Assembly (NCBI GenBank): GCA_016702605.1
Contig: JADJDQ010000014.1
Coordinates: forward strand, 1-37,387
Direction of reading: 5' to 3'
DNA length: 37,387 nt
From: Candidatus Intricatilinea gracilis
Lineage (GTDB): Bacteria; Pseudomonadota; Gammaproteobacteria; Burkholderiales; Burkholderiaceae_C
Position 1 is the stretch's first letter, and every line of letters starts with the position of its first letter. The notes under the pieces were generated by a model, which worked only from the letters and a program-made list of their open reading frames with translations, was not told the origin of the DNA and did not search any database. Both the position numbers and the translations under genes were made by a program. This document shows positions 1 through 8,467 of the stretch, one piece after another.

Positions 1-1
1 C

Positions 2-910
2 GCCAAGAACGGGATCAAGGCCGGCGACAAGCTGTACTTCGTCAATCTGCAGGAACACAAGGCGCCTGAGATCACCTCCAAGCGTATCCCGCTTGCCGAT
101 GTCTTGTCAGGCAAGTACGTCGCCGCCACCACCAAGGACGACGATGGTGACGGCGTGGCCGACCGCTGGATCGGTGGTGACCCGGCCATCGGCAAGTTCA
201 TGGAACTGCGTGTCCATGCTTACGCCGGTGTCGACAAGTCCATGGACCCGTCGCTGTACACCGTCGGCAAGCTCAAGATGATCCCGCTCAAGCTCGACCG
301 CAACCTGCTGAGCGACGACGCCAAGGTGCGCAACGCCGTGCACCGCAGCTTCACCTTCGGCCACAGTGGTGGCACCGACGAGCAACCCTGGACAGTCAAG
401 ACCGACACGAGCGTTGGCTACAACGCCGACACCCGTCGCATCTCGGCTGCTCCCACGCTGGCCACTGGCCCGACCCTGGGCGGCAGCACACAGAAGGAAG
501 CACCGTACGAAGTCTGGAAACTCAACCTCGGTGGCGGCTGGGACCATCCGGTGCACATCCACTTCGAGGAAGGCATCATCCTGCGCCGCGGCGGCAAGGC
601 ACCACCGGCCTGGGAGGTTGGCGCCCGCAAGGACGTCTACCGCGTCGGCCCGGATATCCAGGCCACCGACAGCATCGAAGTGGCTCTGCAATTCCGTGAG
701 TTCGCAGGCACCTTCGTCGAACACTGCCATGCAACGCAACACGAAGACAACGCCATGCTGATCCGCTGGGATCTGCAACGCCCCGGCCAGACCCTGGCGA
801 TGCCCGCCCCGATCCCGACCTGGGACGGCGTGCACTACACGCAGAGCGTGGCACTGCCGACCTACAAGACCGGTGACGGCAAAGGCCCGACCTACAAGTT
901 CGGCAGGTAG
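2..910 (+). CDS. Multicopper oxidase, C-terminal part (5' end outside window)
   Basis: The frame is open from the first bases of the window, so only the last 302 residues are present. Two copper-site motifs are visible: HPVHIHFEEG, giving three His of the type 1 and trinuclear sites, and HCHATQHEDNAM, the HCH-x3-H-x4-M signature in which the Cys and the Met ten residues later are type 1 copper ligands. This marks the C-terminal cupredoxin domain of a multicopper oxidase, which couples one-electron oxidation of a substrate to reduction of oxygen to water, usually outside the cytoplasm. Upstream, DDDGDGVADRW resembles a calcium-binding Asp-rich loop. The next gene, a SCO-cytochrome c fusion, fits copper delivery or electron transfer. 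Large Mn(II)-oxidising enzymes (MofA, MnxG) belong to this broad group, but the fragment cannot tell them from other members. Confidence 0.9.
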   Translation, partial: AKNGIKAGDKLYFVNLQEHKAPEITSKRIPLADVLSGKYVAATTKDDDGDGVADRWIGGDPAIGKFMELRVHAYAGVDKSMDPSLYTVGKLKMIPLKLDRNLLSDDAKVRNAVHRSFTFGHSGGTDEQPWTVKTDTSVGYNADTRRISAAPTLATGPTLGGSTQKEAPYEVWKLNLGGGWDHPVHIHFEEGIILRRGGKAPPAWEVGARKDVYRVGPDIQATDSIEVALQFREFAGTFVEHCHATQHEDNAMLIRWDLQRPGQTLAMPAPIPTWDGVHYTQSVALPTYKTGDGKGPTYKFGR

Positions 911-918
911 ACCTGCCG
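901..918 (+). other. Stem-loop over the stop codon of the multicopper oxidase gene
   Basis: CGGCAGG (901-907) and CCTGCCG (912-918) form a perfect 7-bp stem with loop TAGA, which contains the TAG stop codon. There is no T-run after it, so it is not a typical terminator. It may protect the mRNA 3' end or influence translation termination; this is inference. Confidence 0.5.
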
Positions 919-958
919 GCCTGGCGATGACTTTCTCAAGTCATTGCCAACCTGAATA

Positions 959-983
959 CGAGGCGGCCTGCAAGGCTGCCTCG
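959..983 (+). terminator. Stem-loop between the oxidase and SCO genes, possible weak terminator
   Basis: CGAGGCGGCC (959-968) pairs with GGCTGCCTCG (974-983), ten pairs including one G-T, around a 5-base loop. It is followed by TTGT rather than a true T-run. It could attenuate or process the transcript so that the oxidase and SCO genes are expressed at different levels. Confidence 0.45.
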
Positions 984-1008
984 TTGTACTTGAAGTCTGG
1001 ATACACAC

Positions 1009-2061
1009 ATGAACCCGCTCGCCATCAAGAATCTGGTCCGCAGCACCCGGCTGCCGCTGATCGGTGGTGTGCTGATCACGCTGGTGGCAGCACTCGCATT
1101 TGGACTGACCGTCGGCAATGCCGCCACGCCCGCGCCGAAGGCGCCGGTCGCCCTCAAGGGCACGGGTGACGAAGCCTGGGGGGCCAACTATTTCCCCAAT
1201 GTCGAGCTCACTGATCAGGACGGCAAGCAGCACCGCTTCTTCGACGACCTCATCAAGGGCAAGGTCGTCTCGATCAACCTGATCTTCACCAGTTGCTCGT
1301 CCAGCTGCGGTCTCGAGACCGCGCGGCTCATGGAGGTACAGACATACCTCGGCGACCGGCTGGGCAAGGACGTGCACTTCTACTCCATCAGTATCGATCC
1401 GCTCAACGACACGCCCAAGGAGCTGAAGTCCTACGCGGCCAAGTTCGGTGCCGACCTGCCTGGCTGGCGATTCCTGACCGGCAAGCCCGAGGACATCACG
1501 CTGATCCGCCAGAAACTCGGCATGTACGACGATGCGCTGACCGTCGACAAGAACCAGAGCGACCATGTCCTGCACACCATGCTGGGCAATCAGGCCACCG
1601 GTCGCTGGATGAAGGGCTCACCCTACGAAAACCCCGAGTTCACGGCCAATCAGCTCGGTAGTTGGTTGCACAACTACAAGTACGCGGCGCCCAAGGAAAC
1701 AAGCTTCGAGAATGCGCCCACCTATGTTCGCAACATGTCGGATGGCGAGAAACTCTTCCGCCACCGTTGCGCGTCGTGTCACACCATCGACGGCAATCGA
1801 TACGCCGCTGCCCAACGGATCGGCCCGGATCTCGAGCATGTCGGCAAGCGACGTCAGAGCCAATGGCTCGAGCGCTGGCTCAAGGAGCCCGATCGAATGC
1901 TGGCCGAGAAGGATCCCACCGCCGTGGCCATGTTCAACCAGTACAGAAAGCTGGCCATGCCCAATCTGCGACTGGATGCCAAGGACATCACCGACCTGCT
2001 CGAGTTCATTGCAGAGGAAAGTGCCCTGCCGCTCGACGCAAGACGCGTCGCCGTTCAATAG
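1009..2061 (+). CDS. SCO1/SenC copper chaperone fused to a cytochrome c domain
   Basis: 350 residues. Residues about 13-34 form a single N-terminal membrane anchor or uncleaved signal. Residues about 50-215 are a SCO1/SenC thioredoxin-fold domain with the copper motif C96-SSS-C100 and the distal ligand in DH (H186). Residues about 240-345 are a class I cytochrome c domain with CASCH (C254-C257-H258) and a probable Met axial ligand in LAMPN (M317). SCO proteins deliver copper to CuA of cytochrome oxidase or act as thiol-disulfide reductases; the fused haem suggests electron transfer coupled to metal delivery. It lies 98 bases after a multicopper oxidase on the same strand, so that enzyme is a plausible client. 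No good Shine-Dalgarno precedes the ATG; the start is chosen because it gives a complete signal anchor. Confidence 0.9.
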   Translation: MNPLAIKNLVRSTRLPLIGGVLITLVAALAFGLTVGNAATPAPKAPVALKGTGDEAWGANYFPNVELTDQDGKQHRFFDDLIKGKVVSINLIFTSCSSSCGLETARLMEVQTYLGDRLGKDVHFYSISIDPLNDTPKELKSYAAKFGADLPGWRFLTGKPEDITLIRQKLGMYDDALTVDKNQSDHVLHTMLGNQATGRWMKGSPYENPEFTANQLGSWLHNYKYAAPKETSFENAPTYVRNMSDGEKLFRHRCASCHTIDGNRYAAAQRIGPDLEHVGKRRQSQWLERWLKEPDRMLAEKDPTAVAMFNQYRKLAMPNLRLDAKDITDLLEFIAEESALPLDARRVAVQ

Positions 2062-2476
2062 GCGGCACGAAAATGACTGGAATACAACAGCACTCACATG
2101 CGACGTGGCCACGTGTGGATTTGTCCCGTGCCCTATGTTGCGTCCTCCATGGGGATCTCGCAGTGGTGCCCGACTTTGATCCAGCACAAGTCCGAGCCAC
2201 GGCCCGAACTGCTCAAATGGGTCCGTCGAGCAATACCCTGAGCACCGGCCAACAGGTCCATGGCCGCCCCCTCCCGAGCTGATGCATCTGCAGATTGGAC
2301 CACAACGATGAAACCATGAACCCGGCGGCCCTGGTCGAGTGACGTGGTTTCGATGCCCGGCTATCTCCGGACATATTCAAAGACTGCCCCGCCGGGGCAG
2401 TTTTTTTCGCCCTGCAATCGTGTGAACCAGAACCCCAGGGAGCACGCACCCAGCACTTGCGTGGTCGCCCGGTATT
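2062..2476. other. 415-base stretch with no recognisable gene
   Basis: Two short plus-strand frames start with ATG (2073-2282, 69 codons; 2098-2241, 47 codons) but neither has a Shine-Dalgarno, the usual high G+C third positions or a recognisable domain. The stretch contains the intrinsic terminator at 2381-2407. It is best read as a long 3' untranslated region of the oxidase-SCO transcript or the remains of a lost gene; a 3'-derived small RNA is possible but unsupported. Confidence 0.5.
2381..2407 (+). terminator. Strong Rho-independent terminator
   Basis: ACTGCCCC (2383-2390) and GGGGCAGT (2394-2401) form a perfect 8-bp stem with loop GCC, followed by seven T (2401-2407). It ends the oxidase-SCO transcript. 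Read on the minus strand the same stem is followed by CTTTGAAT, so it may also stop transcription coming from cheW, whose stop codon is 70 bases away. Confidence 0.92.
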
Positions 2477-3010
2477 TCACATCGCTTCGTCGAGCAGACT
2501 CATTTCGCCGCTGCTGAGCAGGCGTTCGATATCCATCAGTATCAACATGCGCTCGCCTACATTGGCGATACCCTGAATGAACCGAATATCGACCACGGCA
2601 CTCATGTCAGGCGCAGGCTGAATGGTATTGGTCGCAAGCTGCATCACGTCCGACACCGAGTCGACCACGGCACCGACGACACGCCCCTTGATATTGAGAA
2701 CGATCACCACCGTCAAGGCATTGAGGTCGGCCTCGACACATCCCAGTTTGATGCGCAAATCGATGATGGGGACAATCACGCCGCGCAAATTGACGACCCC
2801 TTTCAAGAAAGGCGGCGAGTTGGCGATCCGTGTCGGCACTTCGTAGGACCGGATCTCCTGAACCTTCAGGATATCGATGCCGTATTCCTCTGCGCCAAGC
2901 CGGAAGGTGAGGTATTCGCTACCGACCGACTGGGCCTCTGGCCGCGGCTTGCGGCTGCTGGCACCAAAGTCCGAGCGGGTGCGTTCGTGTTGAGCAATGG
3001 TGGCAGTCAT
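2477..3010 (-). CDS. cheW: Chemotaxis coupling protein CheW
   Basis: 177 residues. After a 30-residue polar N-terminus comes a complete CheW domain: EYLTFRLGAEEYGIDILKVQEI, the VVNLRGVIVPIIDLR core and a C-terminal LMDIERLL strand. CheW is the cytoplasmic adaptor that links chemoreceptors to the kinase CheA. GAGAG stands five bases before the ATG. It is the last gene of the cheZ-cheY-cheA-mcp-cheW run, 67 bases after the receptor gene, with a terminator just beyond. The family assignment is secure; which receptors it serves cannot be told. Confidence 0.95.
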   Translation of the reverse strand: MTATIAQHERTRSDFGASSRKPRPEAQSVGSEYLTFRLGAEEYGIDILKVQEIRSYEVPTRIANSPPFLKGVVNLRGVIVPIIDLRIKLGCVEADLNALTVVIVLNIKGRVVGAVVDSVSDVMQLATNTIQPAPDMSAVVDIRFIQGIANVGERMLILMDIERLLSSGEMSLLDEAM

Positions 3011-3077
3011 GGGAACTCTCGATCAGTGTTGAGTTGGATCCGGGTAGCAGGCAAAGGGCGGCGTTCGACGATCTGGT

Positions 3078-4871
3078 TCAGAACGAGGTCCAGTCACCTT
3101 CGCCGCCTGAGTTGGAAGCTTTTCCCGATGCGGTCCGGGACGCGTCATCAGCGCGTGTCGGTGCCGGAATTGCTGGTGATGCGGTCGGCGCACCGGGCGC
3201 AGTCGCCTTCCTGGTCGCACCGCTGGCGCGCTGAAGCACGACCTGTGTCGCGGCTGCAGCTTGGCTGCTGGCCTGGCGCGCGGCCACCTGATGGCGTCCA
3301 AGGGTGTCGACGGTTCGGAAGGCCGCCACCAGTTCGGCCAGACGGGCCGCTTGTTCGCGCAAGGATTCAGCGGCGGCAGCACTTTCTTCCACCAGTGCGG
3401 CGTTCTGCTGAGTCATCTGGTCGAGCTGCGTCACGGCCGTGTTCACTTGCGCGAGTTCACCACTCTGTTCGGACGACGCCGCGGTGATTTCTCCGATGAT
3501 GTCCGACACCCGCTGCACGCTGGCCACGATCTCGCTCATGGTCGAGCCGGCGTCCTGCACCAGGCGGCTGCCACTTTCGATCTTGTCGACGCTGGCGCCG
3601 ATCAGGCTCTTGATCTCGCGCGCCGCATTGGCGCTGCGCTGGGCCAGATTGCGCACCTCGCCGGCCACCACCGCAAAACCACGGCCTTGTTCGCCCGCCC
3701 GTGCGGCTTCGACCGCCGCATTGAGCGCCAGGATGTTGGTCTGGAACGCGATGCCGTCGATGGTGCCGATGATCTCGGCGATCTTGCGGCTCTGGCTGGT
3801 GATCTCGTCCATGTTCTGCACGACCTGGGTCACCACCTCGCCGCCACGCTGGGCAGCCTGCGCAGCCGAGTTGGCCAGCTGGTTGGCAGTGCGCGCCGAG
3901 TCGGCTGTCTGACGCACCGTGCCGGTGAGTTGCTCCATCGAGCTGGCAGTCTGCTGCAGGCTGCCGGCCGTCTGCTCGGTGCGGCCCGACAGATCCTGAT
4001 TGCCGCTGGCGATCTGCGTGCTCGCGGTCGAGATCGACTCGGTCGTCTGACGGATGTTGCCCACCATGCCGCGCAAGGACTCCTGCATGTCGCTCACCGC
4101 GCGCAGCAGGTCGGTGCATTCGTCGTTGCCATGAGTCTTCACCTCGCCGGTGAGGTCACCGGCAGCGATGGCCTGAGCCAAGGCGCGGGCTTGTTCCACC
4201 GGCTCGACGATGCTGCTCGAATTGATCAATGTCAGCGGCGTCACCAGCACGACCACCAACAGCAGGCTGGCGGCGAACAGCAACACGGCCTGGTCGCCAG
4301 CGGCAGTGACCGCCTGTTCATCGATGGCAGCTTCCTCGTGCAAGGCCTGCTCGAGTTTGGCAAGCTGTTGCTCGGCTTGGTGGACATGTTCCTTGGCCGG
4401 CCCCATGAGGTGGTTGATGGCCGTGGCGTTGTCGTATGCGCCACCCATGATCTGCGGCAGCAGCGCCTCGAATCTGGTTCGGTAGGCACCGACCGAGGCG
4501 AGCAACTCACGCACCAGCAAGTTGTCGACGTCCTCTTCACCTTCGAGCAGTGTCTTGGCCTCTTTCTCGAAGGCCACATACGAGGCTTGCCAGGACTTGG
4601 CATACGCCGCCTGCTGGTCGGGCTTCTCGTAATTGATGATGAGATCCTTCTCGTAGCGCCGGAGGTTGCCCATCTCGGCGGCAAGGCGCACCAGATGTTC
4701 GACCTCGGTGAACGAGTGGTGCATGAACGCATCGGTATGGAGGCGGGCCTGGTGCATGCCCATCAGCCCCACGGCGCCAACCAAACCGAGCAGGCCCAGC
4801 ACCATGACGATGGCGGCAATCATGCGGCGTCGGATCGTGAAGCCGCGCAGGAGGTCTTGAATCGTGGACAT
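3078..4871 (-). CDS. Methyl-accepting chemotaxis protein
   Basis: 597 residues. A membrane helix at about 17-40 and another at about 194-215 flank a mostly helical periplasmic domain of about 150 residues, like the four-helix-bundle ligand-binding domain of Tar-type receptors. A HAMP domain follows (about 215-265), then the methyl-accepting coiled coil with the highly conserved hairpin tip GIAFQTNILALNAAVEAAR near residue 370. A 70-residue Ala/Pro-rich tail ends in DWTSF, which resembles the NWETF pentapeptide that tethers CheR and CheB. No cheR or cheB lies in this window, so the adaptation enzymes must be elsewhere. The ligand cannot be predicted. No clear Shine-Dalgarno precedes the ATG. 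Confidence 0.95.
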   Translation of the reverse strand: MSTIQDLLRGFTIRRRMIAAIVMVLGLLGLVGAVGLMGMHQARLHTDAFMHHSFTEVEHLVRLAAEMGNLRRYEKDLIINYEKPDQQAAYAKSWQASYVAFEKEAKTLLEGEEDVDNLLVRELLASVGAYRTRFEALLPQIMGGAYDNATAINHLMGPAKEHVHQAEQQLAKLEQALHEEAAIDEQAVTAAGDQAVLLFAASLLLVVVLVTPLTLINSSSIVEPVEQARALAQAIAAGDLTGEVKTHGNDECTDLLRAVSDMQESLRGMVGNIRQTTESISTASTQIASGNQDLSGRTEQTAGSLQQTASSMEQLTGTVRQTADSARTANQLANSAAQAAQRGGEVVTQVVQNMDEITSQSRKIAEIIGTIDGIAFQTNILALNAAVEAARAGEQGRGFAVVAGEVRNLAQRSANAAREIKSLIGASVDKIESGSRLVQDAGSTMSEIVASVQRVSDIIGEITAASSEQSGELAQVNTAVTQLDQMTQQNAALVEESAAAAESLREQAARLAELVAAFRTVDTLGRHQVAARQASSQAAAATQVVLQRASGATRKATAPGAPTASPAIPAPTRADDASRTASGKASNSGGEGDWTSF

Positions 4872-5002
4872 GGCGTTTACTCGGCTGACGGCTTGACGAT
4901 GAGACGGTGGGCGCGACGTGTGGTCGGACCTGTGGACGACGGCATACCTGCAGGCCCGCTTCTAGTGCCGCGATCGGCGCACCAGCGAGCCGGTATCCAG
5001 GA

Positions 5003-7174
5003 TCAGAGCCACCGCCCGTCACCCATGATGGTGGCGCCCGACACATCGGTCACCTTGCGGTAGTTGGCCTCGAGGTTCTTCACCACCACCTGCTGCTGGC
5101 CGAGCAGTTCGTCGACCAGCAGGGCGACGCGGCCACCTTCGGCCTCGACCACCACCATGATGTTGGCGACCCGCTCGAAGTCGAAGCGCGGCACATCGAA
5201 CACGCGTTCGAGCTCGATCACCGGCATGTATTCGTCGCGCACCTGCACCACCCGGCCACTGCCGCCGATGGTCTTGATCGTCGTGTCGGTGACCTGGAAA
5301 CTCTCGACCACCGAGGCCAGCGGCAGGATGTAGACCTCGTCGCCCACACCCACACTCATGCCGTCCATGATGGCCAGGGTAAGCGGCAGGCGCACCTTCA
5401 CGCTCATGCCGTAGCCCTCGGCCGAGTCGATCTCGACCGAGCCCTTGAGCGCCGTGATGTTGCGCTTGACCACGTCCATGCCGACACCGCGGCCCGACAC
5501 GTCGGTCACCACGTCGGCGGTCGAGAAACCGGGCTCGAAGATCAGTCCCCAGACCTCCTGATCGGTCAGGCTGTCGGGTGCATGCATGCCGCGTTCACGC
5601 GCCTTGGCCAGCAACTTGGGCCGAGACAGGCCCTTGCCGTCGTCGCGCACCTCGATGACGACCGAGCCGCCCTGGTGGGACGCCGACAGGCTGATCGTGC
5701 CGGTCTCGGGTTTGCCCCGGGCCAGGCGATCTTGCGGTAGTTCGACCCCGTGGTCACACGAGTTGCGTACCAGGTGCGTGAGCGGATCGGTGATCTTCTC
5801 GATCAGGCCCTTGTCGAGTTCCGTCGCTTCGCCGTGGGTGACCAGATCGACCTTCTTGCCGAGTTTGCCGGCCAGGTCACGCAACATGCGCGGGAAACGG
5901 CTGAACACCGTGGACATCGGAATCATGCGGATCGACATCACCGCTTCCTGCAGATCGCGGGTGTTGCGGTCCAGGTCGTTGAGGCCGGCCACCAGTTGCT
6001 GGAACAGCACCGGGTCGATGTCACGGCTGTTCTGCGCCAGCATGGCCTGGGTGATCACCAGTTCACCCACGAGGTTGATGAGCTGGTCGACCTTCTCGAC
6101 CGACACGCGCAGCGTCTGGGCGTCCAGCGACGCGGTGGCAGGTTTGTCGGCGCGTGCCGCCGGCTTGGCGCCACCACCTGCGGGTGGTGGGTTGTCGCGC
6201 ATGGGTGCAGCGGCTGGCGGCTGTGCGGCGTCGGACGTCGCCCCGGCAGCAGCGGCATCTGCGGCATGGGCGTGGTTCGACACTGAACCCGGTGCGCCTG
6301 GCGCGTCGTCGAAGAAGCCGTAGCCCGGATCGATCTCGGGCACCTGCGCCGCGGCCGCGGGCTCCTGCGGCCATTCGGATTCGTCGGGAACGCCCGGACT
6401 GCCGGCATGGAAACCATAACCCGGCCCGAACGGCAGCAACTGCACCTGTTCGCGCGAGACATGGAAGGTGAACAGGTCCAGCAGGTCGGCATCCGAACTG
6501 AGCGTCGTGACCTTGAAGCGGCGCATGCCGTCCACGGCCTGGCCCATGTCGAGGGGTTCGATCTGGCCGAGGTCGGTGATTTCCTTGAACAGGTCGACCA
6601 GGTTGTCGGCCAACGCCGTGTCAGTCAGCGGGCCGACCCGAAGCTCGAGCAGCCGCTCGCTCGCTGCACCGGCCTGCACGGCAGCTGGCTTGGCAGCAGC
6701 AGGCGCAGCGCTGGGGTGAGCAGGCGCTGGCACAGGCTGGCTGGGCGCCAGTTCACCACTGGCAAGCGCCCGGATGTGGCTGAGCAGTTCAGCGGTATCG
6801 ACCAGGTCGCCACCCGAGCCCTGATGCCGACCGAGTTGGGCGCGCAAGGCGTCGCCGGAAGCCAGCAACACGTCGACCATGCGAGCGGTAGGCATCAGTT
6901 CGTGCCGGCGCAGCTTGTCGAGCAGCGTCTCCATCTCGTGTGTCAGCTCGGCCACATCGTTGAAGCCGAAGGTGGCTGCACCGCCCTTGATCGAGTGGGC
7001 ACAGCGGAAGATCGCGTTGAGCGACTCGTCGTCGGCCGCTGCCACGTCGAGCTCGATGAGCAACTGCTCCATACGCTGCAGGTTCTCGCCGGCCTCTTCG
7101 AAGAAGACCTGATAGAACTGGCTGAGGTCGATGCCTGCGCCGCCGGATGCGTTGTCTGAAGTCATTTCTGCCAT
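5003..7174 (-). CDS. cheA: Chemotaxis histidine kinase CheA, frameshifted near the C-terminus
   Basis: 723 residues from the ATG at 7174, chosen because AGGGGA lies six bases before it. Order: Hpt/P1 domain with phospho-accepting H60 in AHSIKGGAATFGF; a P2-like segment; a Pro/Ala-rich linker holding two PGYGF-type repeats; dimerisation helices; ATPase domain with N box HLVRNSCDHGVE, DDGKGL and GRGVGMDVVKRN; and a CheW-like P5 domain. CheA phosphorylates CheY in response to receptor signals. The protein reads GATIMGDGRWL-stop, where the family has GATIMGDGR-VALILD. Adding one G to the GG at 5012-5013 (minus strand) gives GDGRVALILDTGSLVRRSRH and a stop at 4962. So the intended gene is probably 4962-7174. 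Loss of these last residues would remove the final strand of P5, if the break is real. Confidence 0.93.
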   Translation of the reverse strand: MAEMTSDNASGGAGIDLSQFYQVFFEEAGENLQRMEQLLIELDVAAADDESLNAIFRCAHSIKGGAATFGFNDVAELTHEMETLLDKLRRHELMPTARMVDVLLASGDALRAQLGRHQGSGGDLVDTAELLSHIRALASGELAPSQPVPAPAHPSAAPAAAKPAAVQAGAASERLLELRVGPLTDTALADNLVDLFKEITDLGQIEPLDMGQAVDGMRRFKVTTLSSDADLLDLFTFHVSREQVQLLPFGPGYGFHAGSPGVPDESEWPQEPAAAAQVPEIDPGYGFFDDAPGAPGSVSNHAHAADAAAAGATSDAAQPPAAAPMRDNPPPAGGGAKPAARADKPATASLDAQTLRVSVEKVDQLINLVGELVITQAMLAQNSRDIDPVLFQQLVAGLNDLDRNTRDLQEAVMSIRMIPMSTVFSRFPRMLRDLAGKLGKKVDLVTHGEATELDKGLIEKITDPLTHLVRNSCDHGVELPQDRLARGKPETGTISLSASHQGGSVVIEVRDDGKGLSRPKLLAKARERGMHAPDSLTDQEVWGLIFEPGFSTADVVTDVSGRGVGMDVVKRNITALKGSVEIDSAEGYGMSVKVRLPLTLAIMDGMSVGVGDEVYILPLASVVESFQVTDTTIKTIGGSGRVVQVRDEYMPVIELERVFDVPRFDFERVANIMVVVEAEGGRVALLVDELLGQQQVVVKNLEANYRKVTDVSGATIMGDGRWL

Positions 7175-7274
7175 GGTGTTTCCCCTAGCGCCAGGTCGGT
7201 CGTCGTGCATCAGCGCGAAGGTCGTCCGGGTCTGGAATGTCTGGGCCGGGCCGCTGGGCGTCGGCGTGGCGGTG

Positions 7275-7637
7275 TCAGCGAATCACCTTCTTGATCACTT
7301 CGATCAGCTTGGTAGGGTCGAAAGGCTTCACGAGCCAGCCGGTGGCGCCGGCCGAACGACCGGCCTGCTTCATCTGGTCGCTCGATTCGGTGGTCAGGAT
7401 GAGGATGGGTGTGGCCTTGAACTGCGGCGATTCACGCAGCTTCTTGGTCAGGCCGATGCCGTCCATGCGCGGCATGTTCTGGTCGGTGAGGACCAGGTCG
7501 AAGCTGCGGCTGCCCGCCTTCTCCCAGGCGTCCTGCCCGTCGACCGCCTCGACCACGCTGTAGCCTGCGCTCTTGAGCGTGAACGAGACCATCTGACGCA
7601 TGGATGCCGAGTCGTCGACAGCGAGGATTGATTGCAT
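7275..7637 (-). CDS. cheY: Chemotaxis response regulator CheY
   Basis: 120 residues, a single receiver domain with nothing attached. The acidic pocket D8-D9, phospho-accepting D52 in LTDQNMP, T82/T83 and K104 in VKPF are all present. Phosphorylated by CheA it would bind the flagellar switch. GGAGAG lies four bases before the ATG. It sits between cheZ (68 bases upstream) and cheA (100 bases downstream), as expected for its role. Confidence 0.96.
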   Translation of the reverse strand: MQSILAVDDSASMRQMVSFTLKSAGYSVVEAVDGQDAWEKAGSRSFDLVLTDQNMPRMDGIGLTKKLRESPQFKATPILILTTESSDQMKQAGRSAGATGWLVKPFDPTKLIEVIKKVIR

Positions 7638-7705
7638 GGCGCTCTCCGAGAGATTTCGAGTGATAGTCGGTTGATCGTGTCTGGAATCGGGACGTGTGGC
7701 AGGGC

Positions 7706-8185
7706 TCAGAACAGCTCCACCGAGCCGGCGTCCATCTCGTCCTGGGTGACCGGGTTGGGCCGCTGCGGCGCTTGTTCGACCACAGCTTCACCGTCCGGAT
7801 CGGGGCCCATGGCGTCGCGCGCCAACTGGTCGACACAGCAGCGCAGGCGCTGGTTGGTGTGGTGGATGAGTTGTGACGCCATGTCCTGGAACTGCAGCGC
7901 GGTCACCGCGCCGGCCATGCTCTGCATGGCGTCGTGCAGCGCCGAGGTATCGAGATTGGGGAATGCCGCACCCTGGTGCAGCAAGGTGCCGAGCTTCTGG
8001 TTGGCGCCGTAGAAGTGCGTCATGAGCGACTCGCTGGCATCGCTCAGCAGGCGCTCCAGCCGGTCCAGGTCGTTGGTGGCCATGAGCAGATGGTCCTGGA
8101 GCTCGGCGGCAAGCAGCAGGGACAACATTTCCGACGACTCGACTGGCGCAGGCATTTCCGTCGCCAGGGCTTCTAAACTCTGCAT
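7706..8185 (-). CDS. cheZ: CheZ-type CheY-phosphate phosphatase
   Basis: 159 residues from the ATG at 8185, preceded by GGAG at five bases; a longer frame to 8281 has no such site. The protein is almost all helical. LQFQDMASQLI matches the CheZ active-site helix in which Gln inserts into the CheY pocket. The extreme C-terminus is acidic followed by VELF, like the CheY-binding tail of CheZ. It would remove phosphate from CheY-P. It is shorter than E. coli CheZ (214 residues), in keeping with divergent betaproteobacterial forms. First gene of the chemotaxis run; the 282 bases upstream are the probable promoter region shared with the divergent kinase gene. Confidence 0.85.
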   Translation of the reverse strand: MQSLEALATEMPAPVESSEMLSLLLAAELQDHLLMATNDLDRLERLLSDASESLMTHFYGANQKLGTLLHQGAAFPNLDTSALHDAMQSMAGAVTALQFQDMASQLIHHTNQRLRCCVDQLARDAMGPDPDGEAVVEQAPQRPNPVTQDEMDAGSVELF

Positions 8186-8467
8186 TGCGGCTCCAGACGC
8201 TTGGGGCGGGATTTCATGGTGTGTCGCGGTCTTTTCGGGTGTGACACGGCGGACTTGAGCGAGGGTTGCGAGTCCGGTCACTTCGAGCCCATGCTCGGAG
8301 CGCGCCGCAGGTCATCCGATGAGCGAATTCTTTGCGCCACGGCGCCAGCCATAGGCCCGATGACGCGGTGAAAGCCGGCCCAGTTCCCGACTTGCTGCCA
8401 GCAGCCTCACTCACCCACGGCTTTGCGCCGGTCCTTGCGTCAGTCCCTGCGTTACGCTGAGGCCACG

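Noticed and set aside
2..910. Naming the oxidase MofA or MnxG
   Set aside because: Only the C-terminal copper site is visible; the motifs are shared by many multicopper oxidases, and the downstream gene is a SCO-cytochrome fusion, not an obvious mofB.
2073..2282. Small genes of 69 and 47 codons after the SCO gene
   Set aside because: No ribosome site, no typical third-position bias and no recognisable domain.
5003..5020. Programmed ribosomal frameshift at the end of cheA
   Set aside because: No slippery heptamer or downstream structure is evident, and the site fits simple loss of a base from a G run.
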